DNA of 64,000 bases from Victivallis vadensis (lineage in GTDB: Bacteria > Verrucomicrobiota > Lentisphaeria > Victivallales > GWF2-50-93). The stretch is taken from NCBI GenBank assembly GCA_945883805.1, contig CAMCYE010000001.1, positions 1-64,000 on the forward strand, given 5' to 3'. The notes beneath the pieces were generated by a model. The model made no database searches. It had not been told where the DNA came from and was given only the letters and a program-made list of their open reading frames with translations. Below are positions 26,251 through 35,589 of the stretch, piece by piece (position 1 is the stretch's first letter; each line of letters starts with the position of its first letter). The position numbers were made by a program, and so were the translations under genes.

Positions 26251-26301
26251 CTGATAGTTGATAGCTATGAGCTATGAGCTACGAGCTACGAGCTATGACC
26301 T
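26251..26301. repeat. Heptamer tandem array 3
   Basis: About seven units (TAGTTGA, TAGCTAT, GAGCTAC ...), ending 8 bases before the stop codon of the phosphoesterase gene on the minus strand. Confidence 0.85.
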
Positions 26302-26308
26302 CCTCTGA

Positions 26309-27046
26309 CTACTGCCCCGACGACAATCTTTCGGCAATCTGCCTCGGGAGTCCGGCGGCAAGGATTTTCAACTGCGCGTGTTCGATATTGTATTTTGCGC
26401 GGATAGAATGCAGTTCATGGCTTTTCGTGTCGAAAACGACTGCGGCGGCGCGTGAATCGAAATCTCTCGGCTGACCAACCGATCCCGGATTGAGAAGGCA
26501 TTTCTCCCCCTTGAAATTACCGAGCTTCCTAGATGTCAGCAGTTCTATTGACACATTTCCATGTTTCAGCGTATATATGAGGGGGATGTGCGTATGCCCG
26601 TAAAAACAGAACTTCGAGGACTGGAGGAAAAAATGAAACAGCGCGCTCTGCGCGCTAAGGATATATGTCCAAGATTTGCCGTCTACACTTTCAAGTGACG
26701 AATGGACAAACTGGATGCCCTCCACTTCCATGCAGTACGGCAGAGTGTCCAACCATGCTATCTGTTCCTTCGGAAGCGTATGCTGCATCCAGAGGATCAC
26801 CTTTTTCGCAGCCGGCTGAATGTCCCAGTCGGAATCATGCTGTGTCGTATAGTGGTCATGGTTTCCACGTATCGACGCTATTTTCTTGTCGCGGACAAAG
26901 TCGATGCATTCCTTAGGGGATGCGCCGTACCCGACTATGTCGCCGGTGCAGACAACTCTGTCGCAACCGGCATCCTTGATAGCCTCGTAGCAGGCAACCA
27001 ACGCTTCAATGTTGCCGTGTATGTCTCCCATGATTCCTAGAAGCAT
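26309..27046 (-). CDS. Calcineurin-like metallophosphoesterase
   Basis: Binuclear metal phosphoesterase fold: GIMGDIHGN (motif I), CTGDIVGYGASP (motif II), IRGNHDHY (motif III), FVHSS and YGHTHIPLIY (metal His). With LLNPGSVGQPRDFDSRAA it fits the YfcE/MJ0936-like group. 245 residues, complete. The substrate is unknown. Confidence 0.92.
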   Translation of the reverse strand: MLLGIMGDIHGNIEALVACYEAIKDAGCDRVVCTGDIVGYGASPKECIDFVRDKKIASIRGNHDHYTTQHDSDWDIQPAAKKVILWMQHTLPKEQIAWLDTLPYCMEVEGIQFVHSSLESVDGKSWTYILSAQSALFHFFLQSSKFCFYGHTHIPLIYTLKHGNVSIELLTSRKLGNFKGEKCLLNPGSVGQPRDFDSRAAAVVFDTKSHELHSIRAKYNIEHAQLKILAAGLPRQIAERLSSGQ

Positions 27047-27084
27047 GAAAACTTCACATTCTTTAATTGTTATACAGTAGCAAA

Positions 27085-27181
27085 GACCTCTGAGCTCGTA
27101 GTTGATAGCTATAACCTATAACCTCCGACCTATGACCTATGACCTCGGTCACTGGCCACTCGGCCACTCGGTCACTCGGTT
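27085..27181. repeat. Heptamer tandem array 4
   Basis: Units shift from GAGCTCG/TAGTTGA/TAACCTA through GACCTAT to the CACTCGG/TCACTGG type, all with 7-base spacing. It lies in the region between the divergent phosphoesterase and parE-like genes (27047-27346), which has no gene. Confidence 0.85.
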
Positions 27182-27279
27182 CAGGCTGAAATGATATACT
27201 CCAATCCGGCATCTTAAAAGCCAGACGACCATCTTTTTGAATAAAAATATCCAATATTTTATATTTCAGCTGCAAAATC

Positions 27280-27307
27280 TTGACAAATGCACTCTATTGT
27301 ATAAATT
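27280..27307 (+). promoter_or_regulatory. Possible sigma-70 promoter for the topoisomerase operon
   Basis: TTGACA at 27280 and TAAATT at 27302 with a 16-base spacer, about 40 bases before the ATG. The -10 box is only a partial match. Confidence 0.45.
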
Positions 27308-27346
27308 GATGGGAAATTTTAATATAAAACACAAGATATAGTATAT

Positions 27347-29149
27347 ATGAATCAGAATCAGGTTTACGATGAAAGCAAAGTCAAGACACTAAGTTCCCTG
27401 GAACACATCCGGCTGAGGCCGGGAATGTATGTCGGGCGAATGGGTGACGGCACGCATCCCGACGACGGCATCTACATCCTCATCAAGGAAATCATAGATA
27501 ACAGTGTGGATGAATACATAGTCGGCTCCGGACGCCGCATAGATGTCTCGATCAACGAAAAACAGGTGACGGTCAGGGATTACGGGCGTGGAATTCCGCT
27601 CGGGAAAGTCATCGAATGTGTGTCCCAGATAAACACCGGCGCAAAATTCAATACCGATGTCTTCCAGTTCTCTGTCGGACTGAACGGTGTCGGCACGAAG
27701 GCGGTGAACGCCCTCTCCGAATATTTCGAGGTCACGTCATTCCGTGAAGGCAAGTTCAAAAAAGCCATTTTCAAGAGCGGCAATCTTGTCAAACAGGAAG
27801 AGGGGAAATCCCCGGAGCAGAACGGGACGCTGATCACTTTCATACCTGACTCGCAGATGTTCCCCAAGCTCATCTACGACAAGGAGTATGTTGAAAAAAG
27901 ACTATGGATGTATGCGTATCTGAACAGTGGGCTCTCCCTCTATTTCAACGGGGAGAGGTTTTATTCCAAAAACGGCCTTCAGGATCTGATTGAGACGGAG
28001 GTCGGGGATGAAAAGCTCTACAATATAATCCACTTCAAGGAAAAGACCCTGGAATTTGCGTTCTGCCACACCACGAACTACGGCGAAAATTATTACTCCT
28101 TTGTGAACGGACAGTACACGAATGACGGGGGAACTCACCTGTCGGCCTTCAAAGAGGGCATACTGAAAGCCGTGAACGACTTCACCCAGAAAAGCTTCGA
28201 CGGCAGTGATGTCCGCGACGGAATCGTCGGGGGGATTGCAATAAAACTGCAGGATCCGATATTTGAGTCGCAAACAAAGAACAAGCTCGGGAACACCGAT
28301 ATCAGGGGCGGAATAGTAAACGCCGTGAAGGATGCGGTCCTGAACTATATGCACCGCCACCTGGACCAGGCGAATGTGATGATTGAAAAAGTGACACTGA
28401 ATGAAAGCGTGAGGAAAGAGATCCAGGGCATAAAAAAGAAATCCAAGGAGATCGCGAAGAAGATCGCACTCAAAGTCCCGAATCTCAAAGACTGCAAGTT
28501 CCATTTCAACGACGGCTCTTCGAAGGGGAAGAACTCAATGCTGTTCCTGACGGAGGGGCAGTCCGCCGCCGGCTCGATGGTGAGTAGCCGGGACGTCTAC
28601 ACCCAGGCGATTTTCTCGCTCCGTGGCAAACCCTTGAACTGTTATGCCAAAAAAGTCGACGAGATTTACAGCAACAACGAACTTTACTTCATCATGCAGG
28701 CTCTGAACATCGAGGAAGACATTGAAAACCTCAGATACAACAAGGTTGTGATTGCAACCGATGCGGACGTTGACGGCGTCCACATCCGGAACCTGCTGAT
28801 AACATATTTCCTGCAATTCTTCGAACCGCTCGTGCTCTCTGGGCATCTGTATATCCTAGAAACCCCGATATTCCGGGTCAGGAACAAGGACAAGACAATA
28901 TACTGCTATGACGAGGAGGAGAAGAAAAAGGCCACCAAGGAGCTTGGGGAAAGGGGTCTGGAGATAACCAGGTTCAAGGGGCTCGGCGAGATTTCACCGT
29001 CGGAGTTCGGACAGTTCGTGGGCGAAGACATCCGCCTCACAAGCGTCACGGTGGATCACATGCGCAACGTTCCTGAAATTCTCGCATTCTACATGGGGGA
29101 CAACACCCCGGAACGCCGCAATTACATTATGGAGAATCTTGTCCCATGA
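27347..29149 (+). CDS. parE: Type IIA topoisomerase ATPase subunit (ParE-like)
   Basis: GHKL ATPase and TOPRIM subunit of a topoisomerase IV/gyrase. Motifs: EIIDNSVDEY, DYGRGIPLG, GLNGVGTKAVNALS, then TOPRIM LTEGQSAAGS and ATDADVDGVHIRNLLITYF, then FKGLGEISPSEF. The usual EGDS motif reads EGQS. At 600 residues it is short, as in ParE. The stop overlaps the next start by four bases (ATGA), so the two subunits are translationally coupled. Topoisomerase IV is preferred over gyrase from the length and the gene order. Confidence 0.92.
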   Translation: MNQNQVYDESKVKTLSSLEHIRLRPGMYVGRMGDGTHPDDGIYILIKEIIDNSVDEYIVGSGRRIDVSINEKQVTVRDYGRGIPLGKVIECVSQINTGAKFNTDVFQFSVGLNGVGTKAVNALSEYFEVTSFREGKFKKAIFKSGNLVKQEEGKSPEQNGTLITFIPDSQMFPKLIYDKEYVEKRLWMYAYLNSGLSLYFNGERFYSKNGLQDLIETEVGDEKLYNIIHFKEKTLEFAFCHTTNYGENYYSFVNGQYTNDGGTHLSAFKEGILKAVNDFTQKSFDGSDVRDGIVGGIAIKLQDPIFESQTKNKLGNTDIRGGIVNAVKDAVLNYMHRHLDQANVMIEKVTLNESVRKEIQGIKKKSKEIAKKIALKVPNLKDCKFHFNDGSSKGKNSMLFLTEGQSAAGSMVSSRDVYTQAIFSLRGKPLNCYAKKVDEIYSNNELYFIMQALNIEEDIENLRYNKVVIATDADVDGVHIRNLLITYFLQFFEPLVLSGHLYILETPIFRVRNKDKTIYCYDEEEKKKATKELGERGLEITRFKGLGEISPSEFGQFVGEDIRLTSVTVDHMRNVPEILAFYMGDNTPERRNYIMENLVP

Positions 29150-31659
29150 AAAATCGCAAAGATAAAAAAAAGGATGATGATACGGGGGAAGAGGATATCT
29201 TGAAAGAGGAAACTCCGGAAGAAACCGGAAAAGATGAAACCGTTTCCGCAGTGGAGATTTCCGAAGATGAAAATATCGGACCCACTGCAATTCCGAGAAG
29301 CGGAAACACACACCTGCGCAGGCTGATGGACGTAAACTTCCTGGAATACGCGTCCTACGTGATAAAAGACAGGGCCATCCCCGATGTGGATGACGGGCTG
29401 AAACCCGTCCAGCGCCGGATTCTCTGGTCCCTGAAACGGCTGGACGACGGAAAATTCCACAAAGTCGCCAACGTAGTCGGACACACAATGCAGTATCATC
29501 CGCACGGGGACGCTTCCATTTACGAGGCGCTGGTTGTTGTTGCCAATAAGGAGTATTTCCTGGACAAACAGGGGAATTTCGGAAACATATTCACAGGCGA
29601 TGTGGCATCAGCGGCGCGCTACATCGAATGCCGCCTGAACTCCCTCGCAAAAGAAGTCCTCTTCAATAACGACATCACGGAATTCGTCGATTCATATGAC
29701 GGCAGAAACAGGGAACCGGTGTCTCTTCCCGTAAAAATACCGGCTCTGCTCATGCTTGGGGCGGACGGGATCGCGGTCGGGATGTCGACAAAAATCCTCT
29801 CCCATAACTTCAACGAGCTTATCGAGGCGCAGATTGCAATCCTGAAGGGCGAAAAATTCACGGTGTATCCCGATTTCCAACAGGGTGGCCTCATGGATGT
29901 CACCGACTACAATGAGGGCAACGGCAAGATTGTCCTGCGTGCAAAGATAGAGAAAAACGGACGCAAGCTCATCATCCGCGAGATTCCGGCGGTCACCAAC
30001 ACGGAAAAGCTCATCGCCTCGATCGAGAATGCCGTCCGCAAAAATAAAATCAAAGTCTCCTCCATCAACGATTACACCGGAGAGAAGATAGAAATAGAAG
30101 TGACGCCCGCAAGAGGTTACGACACGGACAAGGCGCTGAACGCGCTCTACGCCTACACGGACTGCTCGGTTTCCGTCAGCGCGAGCCTTATCGTAATCGC
30201 GGACAATAAACCGGTAAAAATGTCGGTCAGCGAGGTTCTCCACAGGAACACCGGAAAGCTTGTCGAGTATCTCCGCCGCGAACTGGAGATCGAGCTTGGC
30301 AAACTCAACGATGCGTTCCATGACAAGACACTGGCGCAGATTTTCATTGAGAACAGGATATACAAACGCATCGAGAAGTGCGAGACCTACGAAAAAGTCC
30401 TCAAGGAAGTCCACGTCGGACTCGAACCTTTCCGCCACCTGCTCAAACGCGATGTGACAGACGCCGACATTGAAAAGCTCCTCGCAATCCCGATCCGCAG
30501 GATTTCGCTTTTCGACATCAACAAGAACAAGAAGGACATAGACGACATAATCCTGCAGATTGAGGAAGTCCAGAAAAACCTGAAGCGCATGAAGGCTTAT
30601 GCGATAAAATATCTCAAGGGGCTTCTCGACAAATACGGCAAAGATTATCCGAGGCACACCGAGATAGAGACCTTCGCCAAGATAGATGTGAGGGAGGTCG
30701 CCCTTAACAATATCAAGGTCGGATGGGACAAGAAAAACGGATTCATCGGCACATCGGTGAAGAGCGACGACACCGTCACCTGCAACGAGTACGACCGCCT
30801 TCTCTGCATCGAGCGCAACGGCAAATACAAGGTCATCGGAATTCCGGACAAGATGTTCGTAGGACGTCTGGTTTATTTCTGCAAATACGACAAGAACCTG
30901 GTGTTCAATGTTGTCTACAAGGACAAGAAGACCGATTTCAGCTACGCGAAACGCACGATGATAAGCAAGTTCATAACCGACAAGGAGTACAATATCGCTC
31001 CTGACGGTTGCAAGGTTGATTTGATTAACACCCGTCCGAATTATGTCTATGAGTGCGTGTTCGAACCCAAGCTCCACCAGAAGCAGAACAGTTGCAACCT
31101 TGATTTCAGCGCAATTGGAATGAGGACACCGCAGTCGCGCGGTTTCAGCATTGCAGGCAAAAAAATAATCGATTACCGTTTCCTGGGTGTCTCAGACGGA
31201 CAGGGCAACATAGTACAGCCCCTCGCCGAATCGGATGAAGGCGAGCCACAGCCTCCTGTTCCGGCGGAAGCTTCCCAGCCACCTGCGGAGATCACCCCCG
31301 CCCCTGTTGCAAAACTCGCAACCGTAATCCCAAAGCCCGTAAAAAAAGAATCCGAAGGGAAACCTGCTGAAGTGAAATCCGCTAAAAAGGAATCTTCAAA
31401 AGAAAAAGCTCCAGTGAAAAAAGAAAAGGAATCTCTGGAACTTGAAGCCGAAGACCCGGAAAAGGTGAAAGTGAAAAAAGGCAAGAGCGCAAAACCCACA
31501 AAATCAAAAACATCCGGACCGGCGACGGTAAAAAAAGTCCTTAAATCTGAAAAGAAATCGGCGCCTGAAAAAAAAGAACGTCCCGTGAAGCCGGCAAAAG
31601 GCTCAAAGAAAGGCGGAGTTGAAGACTGGGGGATCGCCCAGCCCGAATTGGGATTCTGA
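29146..31659 (+). CDS. parC: Type IIA topoisomerase cleavage subunit (ParC-like) with lysine-rich tail
   Basis: DNA cleavage/rejoining subunit. DVDDGLKPVQRRILWSLKR, YHPHGDASIYEALV and AARYIECRL (catalytic Tyr) mark the breakage domain; a coiled-coil and a divergent C-terminal domain follow. The last ~140 residues are a low-complexity Lys/Pro/Ala/Glu tail (runs such as VKKEKESLELEAED and PEKKERPVKPAKGSKKG), followed by EDWGIAQPELGF. The N-terminus also has a charged acidic extension of about 45 residues. The tail resembles histone H1-like tails and may bind DNA. Confidence 0.92.
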   Translation: MKNRKDKKKDDDTGEEDILKEETPEETGKDETVSAVEISEDENIGPTAIPRSGNTHLRRLMDVNFLEYASYVIKDRAIPDVDDGLKPVQRRILWSLKRLDDGKFHKVANVVGHTMQYHPHGDASIYEALVVVANKEYFLDKQGNFGNIFTGDVASAARYIECRLNSLAKEVLFNNDITEFVDSYDGRNREPVSLPVKIPALLMLGADGIAVGMSTKILSHNFNELIEAQIAILKGEKFTVYPDFQQGGLMDVTDYNEGNGKIVLRAKIEKNGRKLIIREIPAVTNTEKLIASIENAVRKNKIKVSSINDYTGEKIEIEVTPARGYDTDKALNALYAYTDCSVSVSASLIVIADNKPVKMSVSEVLHRNTGKLVEYLRRELEIELGKLNDAFHDKTLAQIFIENRIYKRIEKCETYEKVLKEVHVGLEPFRHLLKRDVTDADIEKLLAIPIRRISLFDINKNKKDIDDIILQIEEVQKNLKRMKAYAIKYLKGLLDKYGKDYPRHTEIETFAKIDVREVALNNIKVGWDKKNGFIGTSVKSDDTVTCNEYDRLLCIERNGKYKVIGIPDKMFVGRLVYFCKYDKNLVFNVVYKDKKTDFSYAKRTMISKFITDKEYNIAPDGCKVDLINTRPNYVYECVFEPKLHQKQNSCNLDFSAIGMRTPQSRGFSIAGKKIIDYRFLGVSDGQGNIVQPLAESDEGEPQPPVPAEASQPPAEITPAPVAKLATVIPKPVKKESEGKPAEVKSAKKESSKEKAPVKKEKESLELEAEDPEKVKVKKGKSAKPTKSKTSGPATVKKVLKSEKKSAPEKKERPVKPAKGSKKGGVEDWGIAQPELGF

Positions 31660-31758
31660 CATATTTTTTCAGTTCCCGGAAAAATATACATATCGGCGAA
31701 ATCCTGTTCATGCATTATATTATGCGGGAAAAATCAGTATTACGAAAAGGTGTTTGCC

Positions 31759-32091
31759 ATGAAATTCAAATATTATCCTGTAATCCTGCTGATGGTGTTT
31801 TCTGTTTCCCTCACATCCTGCTCGGTATATCGCGAGGCGAGGAATAACAGGGAGAATATCGGCAAGCTGAAAACGGACATGTCCCGGGACGAAGTCGTCG
31901 CCGTTATGGGCGAACCGGTCAAAGGTGAGTTATACTGTAAACCGAATGTCCTCTTCTACTACACAGATACAAAATGGTCGGACGGCAATACGACAAGCGA
32001 CGAATGCACTCCGCTCGTTTTTGAAAAAGACAGGCTCATCGGCATCGGTGCCGATTTCTACAAAGACTATACACAAAAAAACTGGAAATGA
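31759..32091 (+). CDS. Small lipoprotein with BamE/SmpA-like motif
   Basis: The lipobox is LTSC. The segment IGKLKTDMSRDEVVAVMGEP is typical of the SmpA/OmlA (BamE-like) fold, as in DUF3192 proteins. The mature part is about 90 residues. ATG 31759 has AAAAGG upstream; a GTG at 31750 is the alternative. It is followed three bases after its stop by the next gene. Role in outer-membrane assembly is only suggested by fold. Confidence 0.72.
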   Translation: MKFKYYPVILLMVFSVSLTSCSVYREARNNRENIGKLKTDMSRDEVVAVMGEPVKGELYCKPNVLFYYTDTKWSDGNTTSDECTPLVFEKDRLIGIGADFYKDYTQKNWK

Positions 32092-32094
32092 AAA

Positions 32095-32700
32095 ATGTTT
32101 GAAAGAAAATGGGACGATCAGTCAATAATAAACCATATCATGTCGAAGTATGGGAAAAAGCCGCTTAATTCGTCCTACTATGCCAAGAACTATTCTGCTG
32201 TCTACGCTGCGGCAGAACGTTTTTTCGGTTCCTGGAAATGTGCGATTGAAGCCTGCGGCCTCGATTACGGTACGATAAGGAAATACAAAATATGGTCGAA
32301 AAACAAGATCGTCCTGGAAATAAAAAAGAGGCACAAGGCCGGGCAGTCCCTGAATTCCAAGTATGTCCAGGAAAGCGACAGGGCTCTGTATATGGCGGCC
32401 ATAAAAAGGTATAAGAACTGGGGCATGGCCATAGGCGCAGCCGGTTTTGACTACAAAAAAGTCCGGCTCAGGAGGATGATGACCAAAGCCGAGATAAAAA
32501 AGAAAATACTCGAACTCTATGCCAAGAATGTGGATCTCGCATATCCCAACATGAAGGAAAAATATCTGTATCTTCTTGCCGCCGGCATGAAAAAACTCGG
32601 AAACGGCAGTTGGGCAAAGGCCAGGAAAGTTTGCGGACTGCATGTCAATTTCAGGCTGTCCGACGAAAAAATACAGGCCTGGAAAAAAGCGAACAGCTGA
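32095..32700 (+). CDS. Protein of homing-endonuclease-associated (HTH-like) repeats
   Basis: The 201 residues are basic and consist of about four similar segments. Clear ones are LNSSYYAKNYSAVYAAAERF with FGSWKCAIEACGLDY, and LNSKYVQESDRALYMAAIKR with YKNWGMAIGAAGFDY. The last (YPNMKEKYLYLLAAGMKKLG, NGSWAKARKVCGL) is more diverged. This is the HNH-associated repeat pattern found next to homing nucleases, but no nuclease domain is present. Probably a stand-alone DNA-binding protein; targets unknown. Confidence 0.72.
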   Translation: MFERKWDDQSIINHIMSKYGKKPLNSSYYAKNYSAVYAAAERFFGSWKCAIEACGLDYGTIRKYKIWSKNKIVLEIKKRHKAGQSLNSKYVQESDRALYMAAIKRYKNWGMAIGAAGFDYKKVRLRRMMTKAEIKKKILELYAKNVDLAYPNMKEKYLYLLAAGMKKLGNGSWAKARKVCGLHVNFRLSDEKIQAWKKANS

Positions 32701-32756
32701 ACCGAGGGTCATTTTGAACAGTTTCTGAAAATACAGATATCCAATACGATTACATT

Positions 32757-34127
32757 ATGGGCAAAACAAAAAAAGATCTGTTCGGAAAGTACAGGCGATT
32801 TTTCCTGACCGATGTCTGGACGATGGAAAAGGATTCAACCCCATCAGTCCTCCGCCCCTTTATCGCGCCGATCCGCGTCGCCCACATGGTCATCCACGAC
32901 TTCATGCAGAAAAAAACGTTTTCAATGGCATCCTCCCTGAGTTATACGACCGTCCTCGGGATGATTCCCCTCCTCATAATCGCCGTGACCTTTTCAAAAG
33001 GCTTCCTGCGCGACAAGGCCGAGGAGTTCATTCCGCGGGCGATCGACAGCTTCGTGGAAAATATCGCGCCACAGCTCGAATCGGTTCCGGCTGGGGACGA
33101 AGGTGACAAGTTGAAGATATCCGCAAAAGAGTTCGCAGTAAAAAAACTGACAGACCTCCTCATAAAACTTGATGCCGGAAAACTCGGCCTTTACGGAATA
33201 ATCCCCTTCATTTTCATCGCCTACTCCATGCTCCGCACCATTGAGAACACCATGAACGACATCTGGAACGCAAAACGCGGACGACCGATATGGCAGCAGT
33301 TCCTCCAGTACTGGTTGTGCCTCACCCTGCTCCCACTGGTGATATTCATTACAATGGGACTCACCGGAACCCAGTTTGTGATGCTGGCGAAAGGCATAAA
33401 CAATTCGGCAACCTATATCCTCGTGAAAACACTGCCGTTCATCACGCTATGGTTCGGATTTGCGATATTCTACAAGATTGTCCCGAATGTACAGGTCAGA
33501 CTGTATCCTGCGGTCATCGGCGGAATTGTAGGCGGTACGCTCTGGCAGGTGAACAACAACCTCAGTTTCGTTTATGTGTCGAAAGCAGTTCAGATGCACA
33601 CTTTTTTCGGAAGCATGGCGGTTATCCCCATCATGCTCGCCGCACTTTACTTCGCCTGGCTCATCGTCCTTTTCGGGGCGCATGTCGCATTCGCGGTCCA
33701 GAATATAGAGCTCTTCAGAAGCAGACGGCTGGCCTCCGACATGACACCCTCATACAGGCAGAAGATAGCGCTTGCGTGCGTCCTGATGATAAACGACTGT
33801 TTTGAAAAAGGGGAAAAACCGCCGGACAGGGAGGACTTGTCGACTCAAATCGGAATTCCTGAAACTTTCACAGAAGAGGTCATTCCTCTCCTCATCCAAT
33901 CTAAACTGATAAGGGAAAACAATGAAAATGACATCACATATCTTCCGGCACGGCCTCCTGAAAAAGTCCACATAAGGGAAGTTCTCGAATCAATAACCGG
34001 ACCGACACACCAGGATATTTTCATCAAACCTGACAGCAACTACTGGAGGAAGGCCGAAAAAACATGCGAGTCCTTCCACAACAGCCATTCCCAGGAATCC
34101 AACCCGGCACTGATAAGCCTCCTGTAG
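32757..34127 (+). CDS. YihY/BrkB family inner-membrane protein
   Basis: A 456-residue multi-spanning protein with the family core: MASSLSYTTVLGMIPLLIIA near residue 60, six membrane segments, NTMNDIWNAKRGRPIWQQF, and AGALYFAWLIVLFGAHVAFA-like ending (here AALYFAWLIVLFGAHVAFA). The C-terminal ~110 residues form a soluble winged-helix-like domain, a known extension in this family. Once thought to be RNase BN, the family is now regarded as a transporter or envelope protein of unclear role. Confidence 0.9.
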   Translation: MGKTKKDLFGKYRRFFLTDVWTMEKDSTPSVLRPFIAPIRVAHMVIHDFMQKKTFSMASSLSYTTVLGMIPLLIIAVTFSKGFLRDKAEEFIPRAIDSFVENIAPQLESVPAGDEGDKLKISAKEFAVKKLTDLLIKLDAGKLGLYGIIPFIFIAYSMLRTIENTMNDIWNAKRGRPIWQQFLQYWLCLTLLPLVIFITMGLTGTQFVMLAKGINNSATYILVKTLPFITLWFGFAIFYKIVPNVQVRLYPAVIGGIVGGTLWQVNNNLSFVYVSKAVQMHTFFGSMAVIPIMLAALYFAWLIVLFGAHVAFAVQNIELFRSRRLASDMTPSYRQKIALACVLMINDCFEKGEKPPDREDLSTQIGIPETFTEEVIPLLIQSKLIRENNENDITYLPARPPEKVHIREVLESITGPTHQDIFIKPDSNYWRKAEKTCESFHNSHSQESNPALISLL

Positions 34128-34167
34128 TTTTCCTGCAAAACAACTTCATTGTCTTTCAGGAAAACTA

Positions 34168-35259
34168 TTACTCGAAATTCAGGAGGTCGCATTCGTAGTA
34201 GGAACCCTTTTTCACGCGGGTTCCGCCTTTTTTCTTGACGGATGATTTCAGGGTGCGGTGCCTTTTTATCGCCAGACTGAGAATATTTCCTATCATTGCA
34301 TTATAGGAATATCCCGCGACTTCCGCAGCGGCGGCCATGCTGGTCTCCCGGCTTATGTCCGGATTCGCGTTTATGTCCAGGACATAGAAAACCCCGTTCC
34401 TGAGCCTTATGTCTATCCTTGCATAATCACGGCAGCCCAGCACGTTATAGGCCTTTTTCGCGGTACTCCTGAGGGAGCTGTATTCCTTTTTTGAAAGCTC
34501 GGCCGGAAGTTTGAGTTTTATCTTCTTGTAGTGTATCGAGTCGGGATCAAATTTGGAATCGTAGGTGCAGAGGCGGTCATGTATGTTTTCAAACGCGGAA
34601 AAATCCATTTCCGCCGGCGGCAGCATTTTCACGGAATCATTCCCCCACAGCGTAATGTGGAATTCCCGACCGTCAATGAAATCCTCGACAAGCGCAGGCT
34701 GTGAAAAGTTGTTCAGCACAAATGATATCCTTTTCCGGAGCTCTTTCTTGGTGAGGACAACCGCTTCCGTGGTGACACCGAGACTGCAGTGCTCCTTTGC
34801 GGGTTTCGCAATGGACGGATAATAGCTCCAGTCGTCAAAGATCAGCTGGGGCGATTCGTATATTCGCCATTTCGGGGTTGAAACCTTGTTCCTGTCGAGC
34901 AGTATCTTGGTTCGCTTCTTGTCCCAGCACAGATCCAGTGTTTTCGAATCCGAGCCCGTATATGAGAAATGGAGCGATTCGAGGATTGCCGTGACCCTCG
35001 CCTCGCTATGGCTGATTCCGGGCAGGCTTTCACAGCAGTTGAAGATTATATGGGTTTCAGGATCATACTTGCTGAGCAGGGAATAGATGTCGGTGTTCCT
35101 GACAGCTATGTTCACAACCTTGTATTTGCGGCTACGTATTGCGGACTCGATGGTCTTTATTTCACGGGTCGCATTTCTTTTTTCCGACGGGGTCCATGTC
35201 TTGTCAACGTTATGGATCAGCAAAACATGCGGTCTTTTTCCGCTCTTTCTTTTCGGCAT
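34168..35259 (-). CDS. ATP-grasp ligase, D-Ala-D-Ala ligase-like
   Basis: The 363 residues have an ATP-grasp fold. TLDLCWDKKRTKILLDRNKV and PSIAKPAKEHCSLGVTTE form the nucleotide site, and LVEDFIDGREFHITLWG and DYARIDIRLRNGVFYVLDIN (metal ligands, ending NANPDI) match D-Ala-D-Ala ligases. The first part (NCCESLPGISHSEARVTAIL) also fits. Housekeeping Ddl is shorter and sits with mur genes; this is isolated, so another peptide-like ligation is possible. ATG 35259 follows AAGGT. Confidence 0.85.
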   Translation of the reverse strand: MPKRKSGKRPHVLLIHNVDKTWTPSEKRNATREIKTIESAIRSRKYKVVNIAVRNTDIYSLLSKYDPETHIIFNCCESLPGISHSEARVTAILESLHFSYTGSDSKTLDLCWDKKRTKILLDRNKVSTPKWRIYESPQLIFDDWSYYPSIAKPAKEHCSLGVTTEAVVLTKKELRKRISFVLNNFSQPALVEDFIDGREFHITLWGNDSVKMLPPAEMDFSAFENIHDRLCTYDSKFDPDSIHYKKIKLKLPAELSKKEYSSLRSTAKKAYNVLGCRDYARIDIRLRNGVFYVLDINANPDISRETSMAAAAEVAGYSYNAMIGNILSLAIKRHRTLKSSVKKKGGTRVKKGSYYECDLLNFE

Positions 35260-35589
35260 TCTGTTACCTTGCAATTAAATCGGAAGAATTATATATGTAA
35301 TCACTGCTCCAGTGTTTATTTTTTGAAAAGTTCTCTGAGAACTCAATATCCGTAATATTGCGGATGAAAATTTATATTGCAACATCGCAGAGCGAGAAAT
35401 CCAAGTAAAAATTGGATTCCATCACTTTTAAAATCAAAATTCAGGTTGAATCACATCCCCCCCATCCTGTAATTTTCACAACCTGAAAATCATGGTTGAG
35501 AAACTTCAGGATATCTTTGAACAGATGGGTTTTGCAATTGGCTCATGCGAATATAGATTACAGGCTTAAACAAAACTGAAAGCTACAAT
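35260..35589. other. Divergent intergenic region, nothing recognised
   Basis: 330 AT-rich bases between divergent genes, expected to hold both promoters. A small inverted repeat, AGTTCTCTGAGAACT (35331), and the near-palindrome ATCCGTAATATTGCGGAT (35349) are the only structure seen. Confidence 0.5.

Larger units (their letters stand above)
25654..26308. other. Long intergenic repeat stretch
   Basis: No gene is supported. From left to right: GAATATCCAATATCCAAC-type words (25830), a GGAGTGCG...CGCACTCC inverted element (25909-25990), an 8-bp array (26153), and a heptamer array (26251). Confidence 0.65.

Noticed and set aside
29692..31077. 461-codon minus-strand open frame
   Set aside because: Antisense to the parC-like gene; composition typical of a shadow and no start context.
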